Assembly: GCA_947500055.1 (NCBI GenBank)
Contig: CANMQO010000001.1
Span: 434,001 to 498,000 of the forward strand
Direction of reading: 5' to 3'
Length of the DNA stretch: 64,000 nucleotides
Source of the DNA: an uncultured Paracoccaceae bacterium
GTDB taxonomy: Bacteria; Pseudomonadota; Alphaproteobacteria; Rhodobacterales; Rhodobacteraceae
Position numbers and translations under genes: made by a program
The notes under the pieces: generated by a model
Told to the model about the DNA's origin: nothing
Database searches by the model: none
The model's input: the letters and a program-made list of their open reading frames with translations, nothing else
Shown: positions 7,682 through 17,775 of the stretch, in pieces
Position numbering within the stretch: position 1 is the first letter of the stretch
Layout of the letters: each line of letters opens with the position of its first letter

Positions 7682-10320
7682 TGGATACGGCTGTGGTGCC
7701 CACCACGGAATTGGATGGCGACGCCTATGCGAACTCTGTGCGCGAGTTGCTATGGGATCTGCTGGTCCAGACCGTGGCGCACCGGGCACCCGCCGTCGTC
7801 GCATTGTTGGAGACGGCCAGGCATATCGCGCCGCTGCCGGAGGATCAGAAAAGCAACTTCCTGCAAGCAATCAATATCTGGTTTCAACTGACAAAGATCG
7901 CGGATGAAAATGCCGCGGTTCGTGACCGTCGAAAGATTGAGGCGATGGATGGGGCTGAGTGCGTCGAAGGCAGCTTTGCCCAGGTGATGGTCAAGATTGC
8001 GGATGATGCGCCAGCAGCATTTGAAGAGGCGGTTCGCTCATTATCCGTTGGTCCGACACTCACGGCCCATCCAACCGAGGCGAAGCGCGTTACAATTCTG
8101 GAAATTCACCGCCGCATCTACCGGCTTTTGGTCTCGTTGGAGACACAAAGATGGACGCCACGCGAACGCAGCTCCAAAATTGAAGAGCTGCGCGGCGAGA
8201 TCGATTTGCTATGGTTATCGGGTGAATTGCGACTGGAACGGCCGAGCCTTTCGGACGAAATCGAATGGGGGTTGCAGTTTTTTCGCGACAGTCTGTTTGA
8301 CGCCACACCGCAGCTATTTGAGAAATTCCTGACAGCCATGGACGTGTCCTTTGGGCGGAAAGGGACCACCTTACGTCCCTGTGTGACGTTTCATTCATGG
8401 ATCGGTGGCGACCGCGACGGAAATCCCAACGTCACCGTCGCGGCGACGAAATCCGCTATGGCACGCGGGCGTCGTGCGGCAATAGACAAGCATTGCTCTG
8501 AACTGGTGCTTGCCGCGCGTCATATCAGCATCAGCCGGGATATTGCCGACTTGCCCGCCTCCCACCTGCAATCGCTTGATGCCATTGTCATGCGATCCGC
8601 CAACAATGAGGCGATTGTCCTGCGAAATCCTGGTGAAGTGTTTCGGCAGGCGATCAGCGCCATCGTCGAACGGCTCTCCGATCGCCCGCGATATGCCCAT
8701 ATTGACGAACTGGTGGCCGATCTTCACGTGGTTGAAGACGCGCTTTTGGCCATTGGGGCAGAGCATCTGAGCAACAAATACATCCGCCCGGTTCGCTGGC
8801 GCGTTGAGGTGTTTGGGTTTCGCACGACGGCGTTGGACATTCGCCAGAATTCGACGGTAACCACGGCGGTATTGGCCGAAATCTGGGGAACGGGCGAAAC
8901 CTACGGGAGTGCTCAATGGGGGCAACGCCTGCGTCGTGAACTTGCGACCGACGAGTTGCCAAAAGTGGACCCGAGCCGCCTGAGCGATCAGGGGCGCGAG
9001 CTTCTCAACCTGCTGGAAACCATTGTGAAAGCGCGCGAAGGGGACGACCCGCATGCGATTGGTGCATTCATCCTGTCAATGACACGGTCAACGGATGATC
9101 TTTTGGCCGTTCATTTGCTGGCGCGTTATGCCGGCGCATCCGGCGAGGCGCTGGATTTGCCCATCGTTCCATTATTTGAGACAATCGATGATTTGCGCGC
9201 GGCACCCCGCATATTGACCGAGTTGATCGCCGTACCAACGGCACGGCGCAGCCTGAAACGGCAGGGCAGCCGTGTTGAAATCATGCTGGGTTACTCGGAC
9301 AGCAACAAGGATGGAGGCTTCATCTGTTCGACATGGGAGTTGGAACAGGCCCAGCGGAAAATCACAAAAGCGCTTGGTGCGCTTGGGTTTGTGCCCGCGT
9401 TTTTTCATGGGCGTGGCGGGTCGGTCAGCAGGGGCGGCGCCCCAACGGGGCGCGCTATTGCCGCGCAACCGGCAGGCACGCTCAACGGGGCCATGCGCAC
9501 CACTGAACAGGGCGAAGTCGTCTCAACCAAATACGCCAACAGGGGAACGGCGTTGAAGGAGCTTGAGCAACTGGCATCTTCCGCGCTTTTGCATACGGCG
9601 CTGTCGGTAAATGCCCCGGCAAACATCCCCGAATTTGATGACGCGCTGCAAGCGTTGTCAGGGATGTCGCAGGCCGCGTATTCCAGGTTGCTGAACACGC
9701 CCGGTTTTGTGCAATATTTCCAGGAAGCAAGCCCGGTTGAGGAACTGGCGATGCTCAAGATCGGATCGCGCCCGGCGCGGCGATTTGGCGCCGCCAGCCT
9801 TGCCGATCTGCGTGCCATTCCATGGGTTTTTGCCTGGTCGCAAAACCGCCACCTCCTGACCGGATGGTATGGCTTCGGTACAGCCTGCCAGTCCTTTGCC
9901 AAGATACGCGGCGAGGCGGGATGGGAAATGCTGCGCGATATGTTCGCAACGTCGCCATTGTTCCAACTGATGGTTGATGAGGTCGAAAAAACGCTGTTTC
10001 AGGCGGACATGGACATTGCCGCCAAATATGCCGAACTTTCAACAGACGCGGCGAATGGTACCGCAATCTTTCAAATGGTGCGTAACGAGTATGCAAACTC
10101 GGTTGCGGCCATTCGCGCCATCACCACCCAGCCGGTTCTGGCGATACGCTTTCCCAATCTGACCAGACGGTTTGAGGCGAACCGGGTACATCTCGACAAT
10201 ATCCACGCCATTCAGATCAACCAGCTACGCACGTTGCGGAATGACCGCGAACACCGGGATACCGGCCCACTTCTGCAATCGATGAATTGCATCTCTGCGG
10301 GCCTTGGCTGGACCGGCTAA
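7681..10320 (+). CDS. ppc: Phosphoenolpyruvate carboxylase
   Basis: An 879-residue PEP carboxylase of normal bacterial length. It makes oxaloacetate from PEP and bicarbonate and is the CO2-fixing step of the serine cycle. Catalytic blocks are present: LTAHPTEAKR at residues 127-136 (His130), SWIGGDRDGNP, GYSDSNKDGG, FHGRGGSVSRGG and RTTEQGEVV. The C-terminus ends GLGWTG rather than the classical QNTG. The last coding gene of the rightward arm, it is followed by a decayed glyA-like stretch rather than an obvious terminator. Allosteric behaviour cannot be read from the sequence. Confidence 0.95.
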   Translation: MDTAVVPTTELDGDAYANSVRELLWDLLVQTVAHRAPAVVALLETARHIAPLPEDQKSNFLQAINIWFQLTKIADENAAVRDRRKIEAMDGAECVEGSFAQVMVKIADDAPAAFEEAVRSLSVGPTLTAHPTEAKRVTILEIHRRIYRLLVSLETQRWTPRERSSKIEELRGEIDLLWLSGELRLERPSLSDEIEWGLQFFRDSLFDATPQLFEKFLTAMDVSFGRKGTTLRPCVTFHSWIGGDRDGNPNVTVAATKSAMARGRRAAIDKHCSELVLAARHISISRDIADLPASHLQSLDAIVMRSANNEAIVLRNPGEVFRQAISAIVERLSDRPRYAHIDELVADLHVVEDALLAIGAEHLSNKYIRPVRWRVEVFGFRTTALDIRQNSTVTTAVLAEIWGTGETYGSAQWGQRLRRELATDELPKVDPSRLSDQGRELLNLLETIVKAREGDDPHAIGAFILSMTRSTDDLLAVHLLARYAGASGEALDLPIVPLFETIDDLRAAPRILTELIAVPTARRSLKRQGSRVEIMLGYSDSNKDGGFICSTWELEQAQRKITKALGALGFVPAFFHGRGGSVSRGGAPTGRAIAAQPAGTLNGAMRTTEQGEVVSTKYANRGTALKELEQLASSALLHTALSVNAPANIPEFDDALQALSGMSQAAYSRLLNTPGFVQYFQEASPVEELAMLKIGSRPARRFGAASLADLRAIPWVFAWSQNRHLLTGWYGFGTACQSFAKIRGEAGWEMLRDMFATSPLFQLMVDEVEKTLFQADMDIAAKYAELSTDAANGTAIFQMVRNEYANSVAAIRAITTQPVLAIRFPNLTRRFEANRVHLDNIHAIQINQLRTLRNDREHRDTGPLLQSMNCISAGLGWTG

Positions 10321-10339
10321 CTGACCACAAAGGTCTCAC

Positions 10340-10504
10340 ATGGCTGCCGCCCAAAACGCGTCGTTCCTTCAACAATCGCTAAGTTCCGGTGACCCCGGAA
10401 TCGACGACGCGATCCAGAGCGAGCGTGGGCGTCAATCCGGCCGTGGAGGCGAAAGCTGCCAGGAGGTTGGTGCAGTTCGTCAGGGGTTTACAATCAATGC
10501 CTGG
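10340..10504 (+). pseudogene. glyA: Probable glyA (serine hydroxymethyltransferase) remnant
   Basis: A frame opening with ATG at 10340 reads like the SHMT N-terminus (FLQQSLSSGDPGIDDAIQ, then SERGRQ; compare the family's FxxSLxxxDPEIxxAIxxELGRQ). The text then jumps to SHMT-like C-terminal text. VNPAVEAKA is read in another frame at 10431-10457, and QEVGAVRQGFTINA is read back in the first frame at about 10460-10501 (compare the family's terminal EVxALCxRFPIY). This is what one large internal deletion of some 370 codons plus a frameshift would leave. SHMT is itself a serine-cycle enzyme and often clusters with these genes. The remaining open frame to 10618 is unlike anything I recognise. The comparison uses remembered family sequence, so the call is moderate. 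Confidence 0.5.
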
Positions 10505-10646
10505 ACGATCACCGATGGGGAAAGGCACGCGTTAGCCATGCCAGGAATTTCGGGGCCAAGGCGCAGATCCGAGCTGTTTGACCCGGTGGGTCTGGTCAAG
10601 CGACGGGTGGCACCCTAGGTAAAGGGGCTGCTACCCGGAGTTTCCC

Positions 10647-12467
10647 ATGCGTCGCCTGCCCAAATCCGCTGCCAATCTCGACGACGCCCAAATGCAGGGC
10701 ATGGCGGTGATCAAGCGCGTCGTGCCCTATCTTTGGCCAGATGGGCAGGGTTGGGTCAAACGCCGTGTGGTGATCGCACTGGCGGTCCTGATCTTTTCCA
10801 AAATCATCGCAGTGGCAACGCCACTGTTCTACAAGCAGGCGGTCGATGCGCTTGCCCCCGATGGGGCCAATGCAGCGACGTTTCTGGGGTTGGGGGCCGT
10901 CGGTTTGACCCTTGCCTACGGTATGGCCCGCCTGATGACTGTGGGCTTCCAGCAGTTGCGCGATGTGGTTTTTACCCGTGTTGGCCAGCGGGCCCTGCGG
11001 CAACTGGCGCTGGAAACCTTCACCCATATTCATCGCCTATCGATGCGCTATCACATCACGCGCAAAACCGGCGGGTTGAGCCGGATCATTGAACGCGGGG
11101 TCAAGGGTGTCGATTTCCTGCTGCGGTTCCTGCTGTTCAGCATGGGGCCGTTGGTGCTGGAACTCCTGATGATCTCGGTCATTTTGTTTTTTCTTTTTGA
11201 TGTCTGGTACTTGGCTGTCGTGGCGCTGACCATCGCGCTTTATGTCTGGTTCACCTTCAAGGTGACCGAATGGCGGGTGCGTATCCGCAAGGAGATGAAT
11301 GATCAGGACACGGATGCGAACCAGAAAGCCATCGACAGTCTGCTGAATTTCGAGACGGTTAAATATTTCGGGGCCGAGACATGGGAGGCCGACCGATACG
11401 ACACAGCCATGGCGCAATACGAAAATGCGGCGATCCGCACCAATTATTCGCTGGCCTTCCTGAATTTTGGACAATCGGTGCTGATCACCGGTGGGCTTGT
11501 TGCTGTCATGGTGATGGCTGCGATGGGCGTTCAGCGTGGCGACCTGACAGTCGGCGATTTTGTCATGGTCAACGCATACATGATCCAGATCACCATGCCG
11601 CTGAACTTCCTTGGCACGGTTTATCGCGAAATCAGACAGGCGCTGATTGATATGGGCGATATGTTTGGCCTGCTGGGCCAACCGGCCGAGGTGCAGGATA
11701 AAGCCGATGCGGTCGCATTGCAGGTTAATGGCGGGCAGGTGGCATTGCGCGATGTCGTCTTTGGCTATGACGCGGCCCGCCCGATATTGAAGGGGATCAA
11801 CCTCGACGTGGCACCCGGGCAGACGGTCGCAATTGTCGGATCCTCCGGCTCGGGGAAATCGACGATCGGGCGGTTGCTGTTCCGTTTTTATGATGTGAAT
11901 GACGGTGCCCTGCTGATTGATGGTCAGGACGTGCGCGATGTGACCCAGGACAGCCTGCACGCTCAGATTGGCGTCGTGCCGCAAGACACTGTCCTCTTTA
12001 ACGACACGGTGCATTACAACATCGCCTATGGCCGCCCCACGGCGTCCGAGGAAGAGATTATCGCCGCTGCCAAGGCCGCCAAGATCCATGACTTTATCAG
12101 CAGTCTGCCGGACGGATATCAGACCACTGTCGGTGAACGTGGATTGAAACTTTCAGGCGGGGAAAAGCAACGCGTTGGCATTGCCCGGACCTTGCTCAAG
12201 AACCCACCGATCCTGTTGCTGGACGAGGCAACATCTGCCCTTGATACCGAGACCGAGATGGAAATTCAGGCCGAGTTGAAGGCAATGGGCGAGGGGCGCA
12301 CGGTGATCACCATTGCGCACCGTTTGTCCACCATCGCAGATGCGGATCGTATTGTGGTGCTTGAGGATGGGGTAATCGTCGAGGAAGGGCGGCATGACGA
12401 TTTGCTGGCCAGCGCAGGCCGCTATGCCCATCTATGGAACCGCCAATCCGAAGATGAAATGGCGTAG
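10647..12467 (+). CDS. Atm1-type ABC exporter (permease fused to ATPase)
   Basis: A 606-residue half-transporter: about six membrane segments in residues 40-340, then an ATP-binding domain from about 365. The ATPase has Walker A GSSGSGKSTI, signature LSGGEKQRVGIART, and Walker B ILLLDEATSALD. The segment LLNFETVKYFGAE is diagnostic for the Atm1/HMT1 branch, whose members export glutathione-linked sulfur or metal species from mitochondria or bacteria. It has its own ribosome site (CCCGGAG) before the ATG at 10647 and lies 326 bases after ppc, so it is probably separate from the serine-cycle operon. It converges with the RND gene. Confidence 0.9.
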   Translation: MRRLPKSAANLDDAQMQGMAVIKRVVPYLWPDGQGWVKRRVVIALAVLIFSKIIAVATPLFYKQAVDALAPDGANAATFLGLGAVGLTLAYGMARLMTVGFQQLRDVVFTRVGQRALRQLALETFTHIHRLSMRYHITRKTGGLSRIIERGVKGVDFLLRFLLFSMGPLVLELLMISVILFFLFDVWYLAVVALTIALYVWFTFKVTEWRVRIRKEMNDQDTDANQKAIDSLLNFETVKYFGAETWEADRYDTAMAQYENAAIRTNYSLAFLNFGQSVLITGGLVAVMVMAAMGVQRGDLTVGDFVMVNAYMIQITMPLNFLGTVYREIRQALIDMGDMFGLLGQPAEVQDKADAVALQVNGGQVALRDVVFGYDAARPILKGINLDVAPGQTVAIVGSSGSGKSTIGRLLFRFYDVNDGALLIDGQDVRDVTQDSLHAQIGVVPQDTVLFNDTVHYNIAYGRPTASEEEIIAAAKAAKIHDFISSLPDGYQTTVGERGLKLSGGEKQRVGIARTLLKNPPILLLDEATSALDTETEMEIQAELKAMGEGRTVITIAHRLSTIADADRIVVLEDGVIVEEGRHDDLLASAGRYAHLWNRQSEDEMA

Positions 12468-12477
12468 CAAACCGCCT

Positions 12478-15400
12478 TTATTCGGCGGCTTGCAAGGGTT
12501 TGGTCAGTTTCAGTGGCGGCAGCGCCTCGTCCTCATCCGTCCAGATGAAATCGGGTAGCTTGTTGGTGCGTCGCGCCTGACGCGACAATGCCCAGTCACG
12601 CGCCGCGCGGCTGCTGCGGCCCATGGACAGTTTGGCCAGCAATTGTGCAAACCACTGCGCATAGGTCACAACCCAGACGCGGACCGCAAGCATTGATGGG
12701 GTAAAGATCAGCGTCAGAACCGTCGCGATGCCTAGGCCGAACACAACAGCCGTTGCCAGCTGCTTCCACCAAAGCGATGTCGGGCTGTCAACGGAATAAC
12801 CGCCATTCATGAAATCAAGGCTTAGCCCGAACATCATCGGTGCCAGTCCCGCCATGGTGGTGATTGTGGTCAGCAACACCGGACGAATACGGTCCTCTGC
12901 GGTGCGGGTGATCGCCTCTGTCCGGGGCATGTATTGGCTGTATTCCTGATAGGTGTCGATCAGGATGATGTTGTTATTCACCACGATCCCCGCCAGAGCG
13001 ACGATACCCGTACCTGTCATGATGATCGAGAATGGCTGGTCCATCACCAGCATCCCGACCAGCGATCCGGCGGTTGACATCACAACGGCCAGCAATACCA
13101 GAATGGCATTGTAGAAGCTGTTGAATTGCGCAAGCAGGATGATGAACATCAGGCCCAGGGCACCCGCAAATGCGGTTTGCAGGAAGGCACCGGATTCTTC
13201 CTGATCTTCCTGATCGCCGGTCCATTCCCAGCTGATTGAATTGGCGAAGGGTGAGGTTTCCAGCCATTCGGTCAACCGCTCGATCCGTTCGTTCGGGTTC
13301 ACGATGGTTTCAGTTATGGTGTCGGCGTCCAGCATCGCGGCCAGAAGGTCCGGTGTCACGTCACCGACATAAGAGACAACATCGTAACGGGCCAAACCGG
13401 ATGCGTTTTCGTCGGCAATCCGCGCGACTGCGACCGGACCCACGGGGATCTCATTGCCAGCATCATCAAGGGCGTTGCCATTCAGATCGAGCGAGAACAG
13501 ACCCGTTTCCACCCCGGCTTTCACATCGAAGTAGCGTTTCTGATCGACACGGTCGATCTGCGCCAGTTTTTCAACAGGGGTCCGCGTGATGAAGTTCGAC
13601 AGCGGAATCAGTCCCTGATTGGTCCGCACGCGCAGGCTGTCGAGCGTTGAAAGAACCCGATCCTGTTCCGGCAGGCGCACCCTGATTTCGATCTCCTCAT
13701 CAGAACTATCGACGCGCATCGTGTCCAGCAGGATGCCGCGTGTCACCATCTGCACCATGGCGCCAACACTGGCGACATCGGCGCCATAACGCCCCGCTTT
13801 TTCGACATCCACGTCGATCTGCCAGTCGATGCCCGGCAGGGGCAGGGAATCTTCAATCGTGATCAAGCCTGCGGTCTGTTCAAATTGACCGCGCGCAGCA
13901 CTGGTGGCGGCAATCAGTTCGTCCCAATTGTCGCTTTTCAGACGCAGATGCACAGGTTTGGCAGAAGCCGGGCCGCGCGACAGGTTCAATATCTCAAACC
14001 GGATGCCCGGGATTGTTGCCAGATCAGCCTCAAGATCGGCGATCACCTGATCACCGTCAAAGGCCGGATCAACTTGCTTGCTGACCCACGGAATGAGCCC
14101 AAGCAACTTCGTATTTTGCGACACGGTGGGGCGATCTTCCCACGGGATCAGCTCCAGCTGGATTTGGCCGACGGCATCAGCGGGCCCTTCGGCGCCGCCA
14201 GTGTTGGAATCAAGACCGCCGCTGCCTGCAAAAGAAAACACGCTTTCGATGCCGGGTTGGGCCAGCGCCTTTTCTTCGGCCTGTTTGAGCAGTGCGTCCT
14301 TTTCCGTCAGGCTCAGGTTGCCGCGAGCCTGCACATAGACGATGGCCTGCTCGGGCTCGGATTCCACGAAAAATTCAACGCCGTTATTGTTGGCCCCGTA
14401 ATACCCAAAGACCGACATCACGGTGAAGATCACCCCGCCAACTGCGACCAGTGGCATGATCGGGTTGCCCACGACGAAATGCATCAACTGCCCGAAGGGC
14501 GACCTGCGGTAACCGGCTTTGATCCGTTTGGTTTCGCGGTGCAGGCGGATTGAACCCATGACAATTGACAAAATGAATGCCCCGCCAAGGAACATCAGCA
14601 TGCCGGGAAGCGATGACACCAGCCCATCTGTTTGCACCGCCTCACCCGACAGGTAGCCGGGATTCAGTGTCAGCATCGCGCCGGTGAAGACAATGAGGAC
14701 CGCTGGTGCCAGCAGAACGGCCCGGACCACCCAGGGCAGACGGTCACGCAGCACGGCAGAGGCGTTGCCGAACAACCGGCTCATCCGGCCTGTGACCCCG
14801 CCCATGACCGGCAGATAGATCAGCGCCACGACAAGCGATGCGCATAGAACAAAGATCAGCGTCACAGGCAGCATGCCCATGAATTGCCCCGGAATACCGG
14901 GCCAGAACAGCATTGGCAGGAACGCACAAAGCGTCGTCGCCGTGGAGGAGATAATGGGCCAGAACATGCGCTGGGCGGCTTCGACATAGGCATGCATCGG
15001 CCCGGTGCCCTCGCGGATACGTTTATCAGCATATTCAACAACCACGATGGCCCCATCCACCAACATTCCAACTGCCAGGATCAGGCCGAACATCACAATG
15101 TTGGAAATCGTAATCCCCATGATCGCAAGCAAGGCGAAGCACAGCAGGAATGATGTGGGGATCGCAAATCCGACCAAAAGGGCCGGGCGGGTGCCAAGGG
15201 CGGCCAAAACAACGATCATCACCAGCGCAATAGCTGTCAGAACAGAGCCTTCCAACTGGCTGACCATCGATGCGACGTTGCGCGACTGGTCGTTGGATGT
15301 GCCGACTTCGATTGCAGCCTGCAATTCGGGTGACCAGCTTGCGCGCTCTTCCGCGACCACATCACGGATCAGCGCGCTTGTGTCGATCAGGTTGAAACCT

Positions 15401-16260
15401 TTGCGTTTGACCACCTGCAACGCCACGGTGTTGACCCCGTTGAAGCGGGCGGTGCCTGCGCGATCTTCGAATGTCAGGCGGATGGTTGCCAGATCGCCCA
15501 GGGTAATAACCCGGTCGCCATTGGTCTTGACGGGCAGGTTGTAGACATCCTGCGCCTCGTCAAAGGATGACGGGATCTTGACTGCAAATGTTCCTTGGTT
15601 GGTTTCTACTTCACCGGCGGCAATCAGAAGGTTGTTGTTAGTGACAACGCCGATCAGCTCACCGGCGGTCACGTTATAGGCTTCAAGCCGCAGGGGATCG
15701 ATGACCACCTCAAGCATTTCGTCGCGGGTGCCTGCCAGACCTGCCTCAAGCACGGCATCAAGGCTCTCGATGCGGTCCTGCAAATCCTTTGCGACGCGGA
15801 TCAGGGTGCGCTCGGGCAATTGCCCGGTCAGGTTCACGATGATGATCGGGAATTCGGAAAAGTTAATCTCGTTGATCGAATACTGGTCGGCCCCATTGGG
15901 GAACTGCGCTTCGGCATTGTTCATGGCTGACCGGATATCGGCGAGGATCTTGGTCTTGTCCCAGCCAAATTCGAATTCCAGTGCTACCCCCGCGTATCCT
16001 TCCGCCGCGGTTGCTGACATGGTTTTCAAACCATCCAGATCGGACAGTTCAGTCTCCATCGGTTTGACAAGCAACGTCTCGCTATCGGCGGCCGAAATAC
16101 CGGGGAAGGGGACAGAGACGAAAATCGCCGGGATTTCGATATCCGGTTCACCTTCCTTGGGCAGGCCCACATACGCCATGCCACCCGCGAGGATGGAAAG
16201 CGCAATAAAGGCCAGGACCATGCGGGCGCGCGATGCAGCCCAATCGACTAAACCGGTCAT
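12478..16260 (-). CDS. RND efflux pump inner-membrane permease (AcrB/HAE1-like)
   Basis: A 1260-residue RND transporter with the duplicated layout of twelve membrane segments and two large periplasmic loops. It is longer than AcrB (about 1050), with extra loop sequence around residues 505-610. The TM4 proton-relay motif reads GMLVDGAIVVVEY: Asp402 is present but the second aspartate of the usual VDDAI is Gly403. It overlaps the upstream adaptor gene by 4 bases, giving a standard adaptor-permease operon. The outer-membrane channel is not in the window. Substrate cannot be predicted. Confidence 0.9.
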   Translation of the reverse strand: MTGLVDWAASRARMVLAFIALSILAGGMAYVGLPKEGEPDIEIPAIFVSVPFPGISAADSETLLVKPMETELSDLDGLKTMSATAAEGYAGVALEFEFGWDKTKILADIRSAMNNAEAQFPNGADQYSINEINFSEFPIIIVNLTGQLPERTLIRVAKDLQDRIESLDAVLEAGLAGTRDEMLEVVIDPLRLEAYNVTAGELIGVVTNNNLLIAAGEVETNQGTFAVKIPSSFDEAQDVYNLPVKTNGDRVITLGDLATIRLTFEDRAGTARFNGVNTVALQVVKRKGFNLIDTSALIRDVVAEERASWSPELQAAIEVGTSNDQSRNVASMVSQLEGSVLTAIALVMIVVLAALGTRPALLVGFAIPTSFLLCFALLAIMGITISNIVMFGLILAVGMLVDGAIVVVEYADKRIREGTGPMHAYVEAAQRMFWPIISSTATTLCAFLPMLFWPGIPGQFMGMLPVTLIFVLCASLVVALIYLPVMGGVTGRMSRLFGNASAVLRDRLPWVVRAVLLAPAVLIVFTGAMLTLNPGYLSGEAVQTDGLVSSLPGMLMFLGGAFILSIVMGSIRLHRETKRIKAGYRRSPFGQLMHFVVGNPIMPLVAVGGVIFTVMSVFGYYGANNNGVEFFVESEPEQAIVYVQARGNLSLTEKDALLKQAEEKALAQPGIESVFSFAGSGGLDSNTGGAEGPADAVGQIQLELIPWEDRPTVSQNTKLLGLIPWVSKQVDPAFDGDQVIADLEADLATIPGIRFEILNLSRGPASAKPVHLRLKSDNWDELIAATSAARGQFEQTAGLITIEDSLPLPGIDWQIDVDVEKAGRYGADVASVGAMVQMVTRGILLDTMRVDSSDEEIEIRVRLPEQDRVLSTLDSLRVRTNQGLIPLSNFITRTPVEKLAQIDRVDQKRYFDVKAGVETGLFSLDLNGNALDDAGNEIPVGPVAVARIADENASGLARYDVVSYVGDVTPDLLAAMLDADTITETIVNPNERIERLTEWLETSPFANSISWEWTGDQEDQEESGAFLQTAFAGALGLMFIILLAQFNSFYNAILVLLAVVMSTAGSLVGMLVMDQPFSIIMTGTGIVALAGIVVNNNIILIDTYQEYSQYMPRTEAITRTAEDRIRPVLLTTITTMAGLAPMMFGLSLDFMNGGYSVDSPTSLWWKQLATAVVFGLGIATVLTLIFTPSMLAVRVWVVTYAQWFAQLLAKLSMGRSSRAARDWALSRQARRTNKLPDFIWTDEDEALPPLKLTKPLQAAE

Positions 16261-17510
16261 CCTTTCGCCTCCGCAAATGTCGGGGTGACTCGGACACCAT
16301 CGGTGACAAATTCCTGTCCAATCGTGATGATATCGACCTGTTCAGGCAGGTCGGTGACCCAGACGCCCTCTGCCGTGTCGCGCAGCAATGTCACTGGCAT
16401 GAAGCCCGCGATGTTGTCGTCACCAATCGTGCGCACGCCAAGAACGCCCTCATCATCAAGTGTCAGGGATGACTGCGCGATCAGATGTGCCGTGCGCCCG
16501 TCGGATGCCACAAGCATTTCCACGGTGCGGCCATCGCTAATTGAAAGATCGCTATTGGCGACCTCCACCTCGACCCTGAAAGTGCGGGTGGTCGCATCGG
16601 CACTGCGCGACACAAAGGTAACGCGGCCCTGCACCTGTTCACCGGTGGTCAGACGGGCGCCGGCAACGGCGCCAACATTGACTTTGCTCACATCCGCTTC
16701 CGGCACAAAACCAACCAGCTTGATCGGATCAAGTTGAATAATTGTGGCGCAGGGGGTGCCCGGCTGCATCAGCGACCCCAATTCAGCGGTGTCTGTTTCC
16801 AGCAGCCCCGAGAACGGGGCGGTGATCGTCAGCCGCTCAATCTCGCGCTCAGCCGATGCAACAGCGGCAGCCGCCGCTTCGATTCCCGCTCGTGCGGATG
16901 CAACACCTGAGTTGGCCCGTTGGACGCCCGCATTCGCGGCATCCATGGCGGCCTGTGCGCTGACAAGGCGGGTCTCGGAGGCAAAGCCATCCTGTGACAA
17001 TTGCTGTGCAGCGTTCAGGTTAATCTCTGCCTCGCGGACGCGGGCAATGGCCTCTGCCACGGCGGCCTGTGCTTCTGGAACGCGGCCTTCCGCTTCTGTC
17101 AGGCGGGCGCGGGCTTCGGCCAGCGATGCCTCGCGCGTGCCGGGATCCAATGTGCAAAGCTGTTCATCGGCGTTAACAAATGCGCCTTTGCGCAATGGCT
17201 CTGACGCCACCAGGCCGGATGTTTCAGCGGCGACAGTAACCTGACGGGCGGCTTCTGTCTGACCACGTAAAATCACAGCGCTGTCAATGGTTTGCGCGAC
17301 GGAATGAATGGCGACAACCGCGACCCCGGTGGGGGAAGGCGCGCTTTCTTCGGTGATTTCGGCATCTTTAGCGGCGATTTCTTTGTCAGATGCCTCGGCG
17401 GCATTCGCGCCGGAGGACCGCGCGAAGCCGATCAATGTGTCCCGCTCAAACACCAGCAAAAACAGAAATGCGGATACCACAATTGCGGTAATAATCGGGA
17501 TGACTTTCAT
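16257..17510 (-). CDS. RND efflux periplasmic adaptor (HlyD/AcrA family)
   Basis: A 417-residue membrane-fusion protein. The start is set at ATG 17508-17510, which places the uncleaved N-terminal anchor VIPIITAIVVSAFLFLLVF directly at the N-terminus; the open frame extends to 17579. After a Glu/Ala-rich linker come a lipoyl-like half, a long alanine-rich coiled coil (about residues 130-235), the second lipoyl half (ITAPFSGLLETD) and beta-barrel domains. It should bridge the downstream permease to an outer-membrane channel. Divergent from the YfgM-like gene, with a 260-base spacer. Confidence 0.88.
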   Translation of the reverse strand: MKVIPIITAIVVSAFLFLLVFERDTLIGFARSSGANAAEASDKEIAAKDAEITEESAPSPTGVAVVAIHSVAQTIDSAVILRGQTEAARQVTVAAETSGLVASEPLRKGAFVNADEQLCTLDPGTREASLAEARARLTEAEGRVPEAQAAVAEAIARVREAEINLNAAQQLSQDGFASETRLVSAQAAMDAANAGVQRANSGVASARAGIEAAAAAVASAEREIERLTITAPFSGLLETDTAELGSLMQPGTPCATIIQLDPIKLVGFVPEADVSKVNVGAVAGARLTTGEQVQGRVTFVSRSADATTRTFRVEVEVANSDLSISDGRTVEMLVASDGRTAHLIAQSSLTLDDEGVLGVRTIGDDNIAGFMPVTLLRDTAEGVWVTDLPEQVDIITIGQEFVTDGVRVTPTFAEAKG

Positions 17511-17775
17511 TGCGCGGCCTCTTGGGTGCATCACAATATGTGATGACGCTTTATCTGGGTATGAATCTTTACGTTGCAATCACACGCACGGATCGTTTTA
17601 AAACTAAACCATTCGGTTCACTTATACAGCCTTCTGTACCTCACGCAAGGTCACTTCTCCGCGTTGTCGCATCATGCTGACATGTGGCGGTGCAGTCAGC
17701 CCTTGTCGACACCGCAGGCTTCAAGATATGTACCCCGAAACAACCTGACGCATGATGCGATCAAAGGGGACGGAA

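Noticed and set aside
10340..10618. A new 92-residue gene after ppc
   Set aside because: The SHMT-like ends in two frames fit a degraded glyA better than a functional small gene.
13885..14553. 222-codon plus-strand frame within the RND gene
   Set aside because: Shadow frame inside a conserved permease gene.
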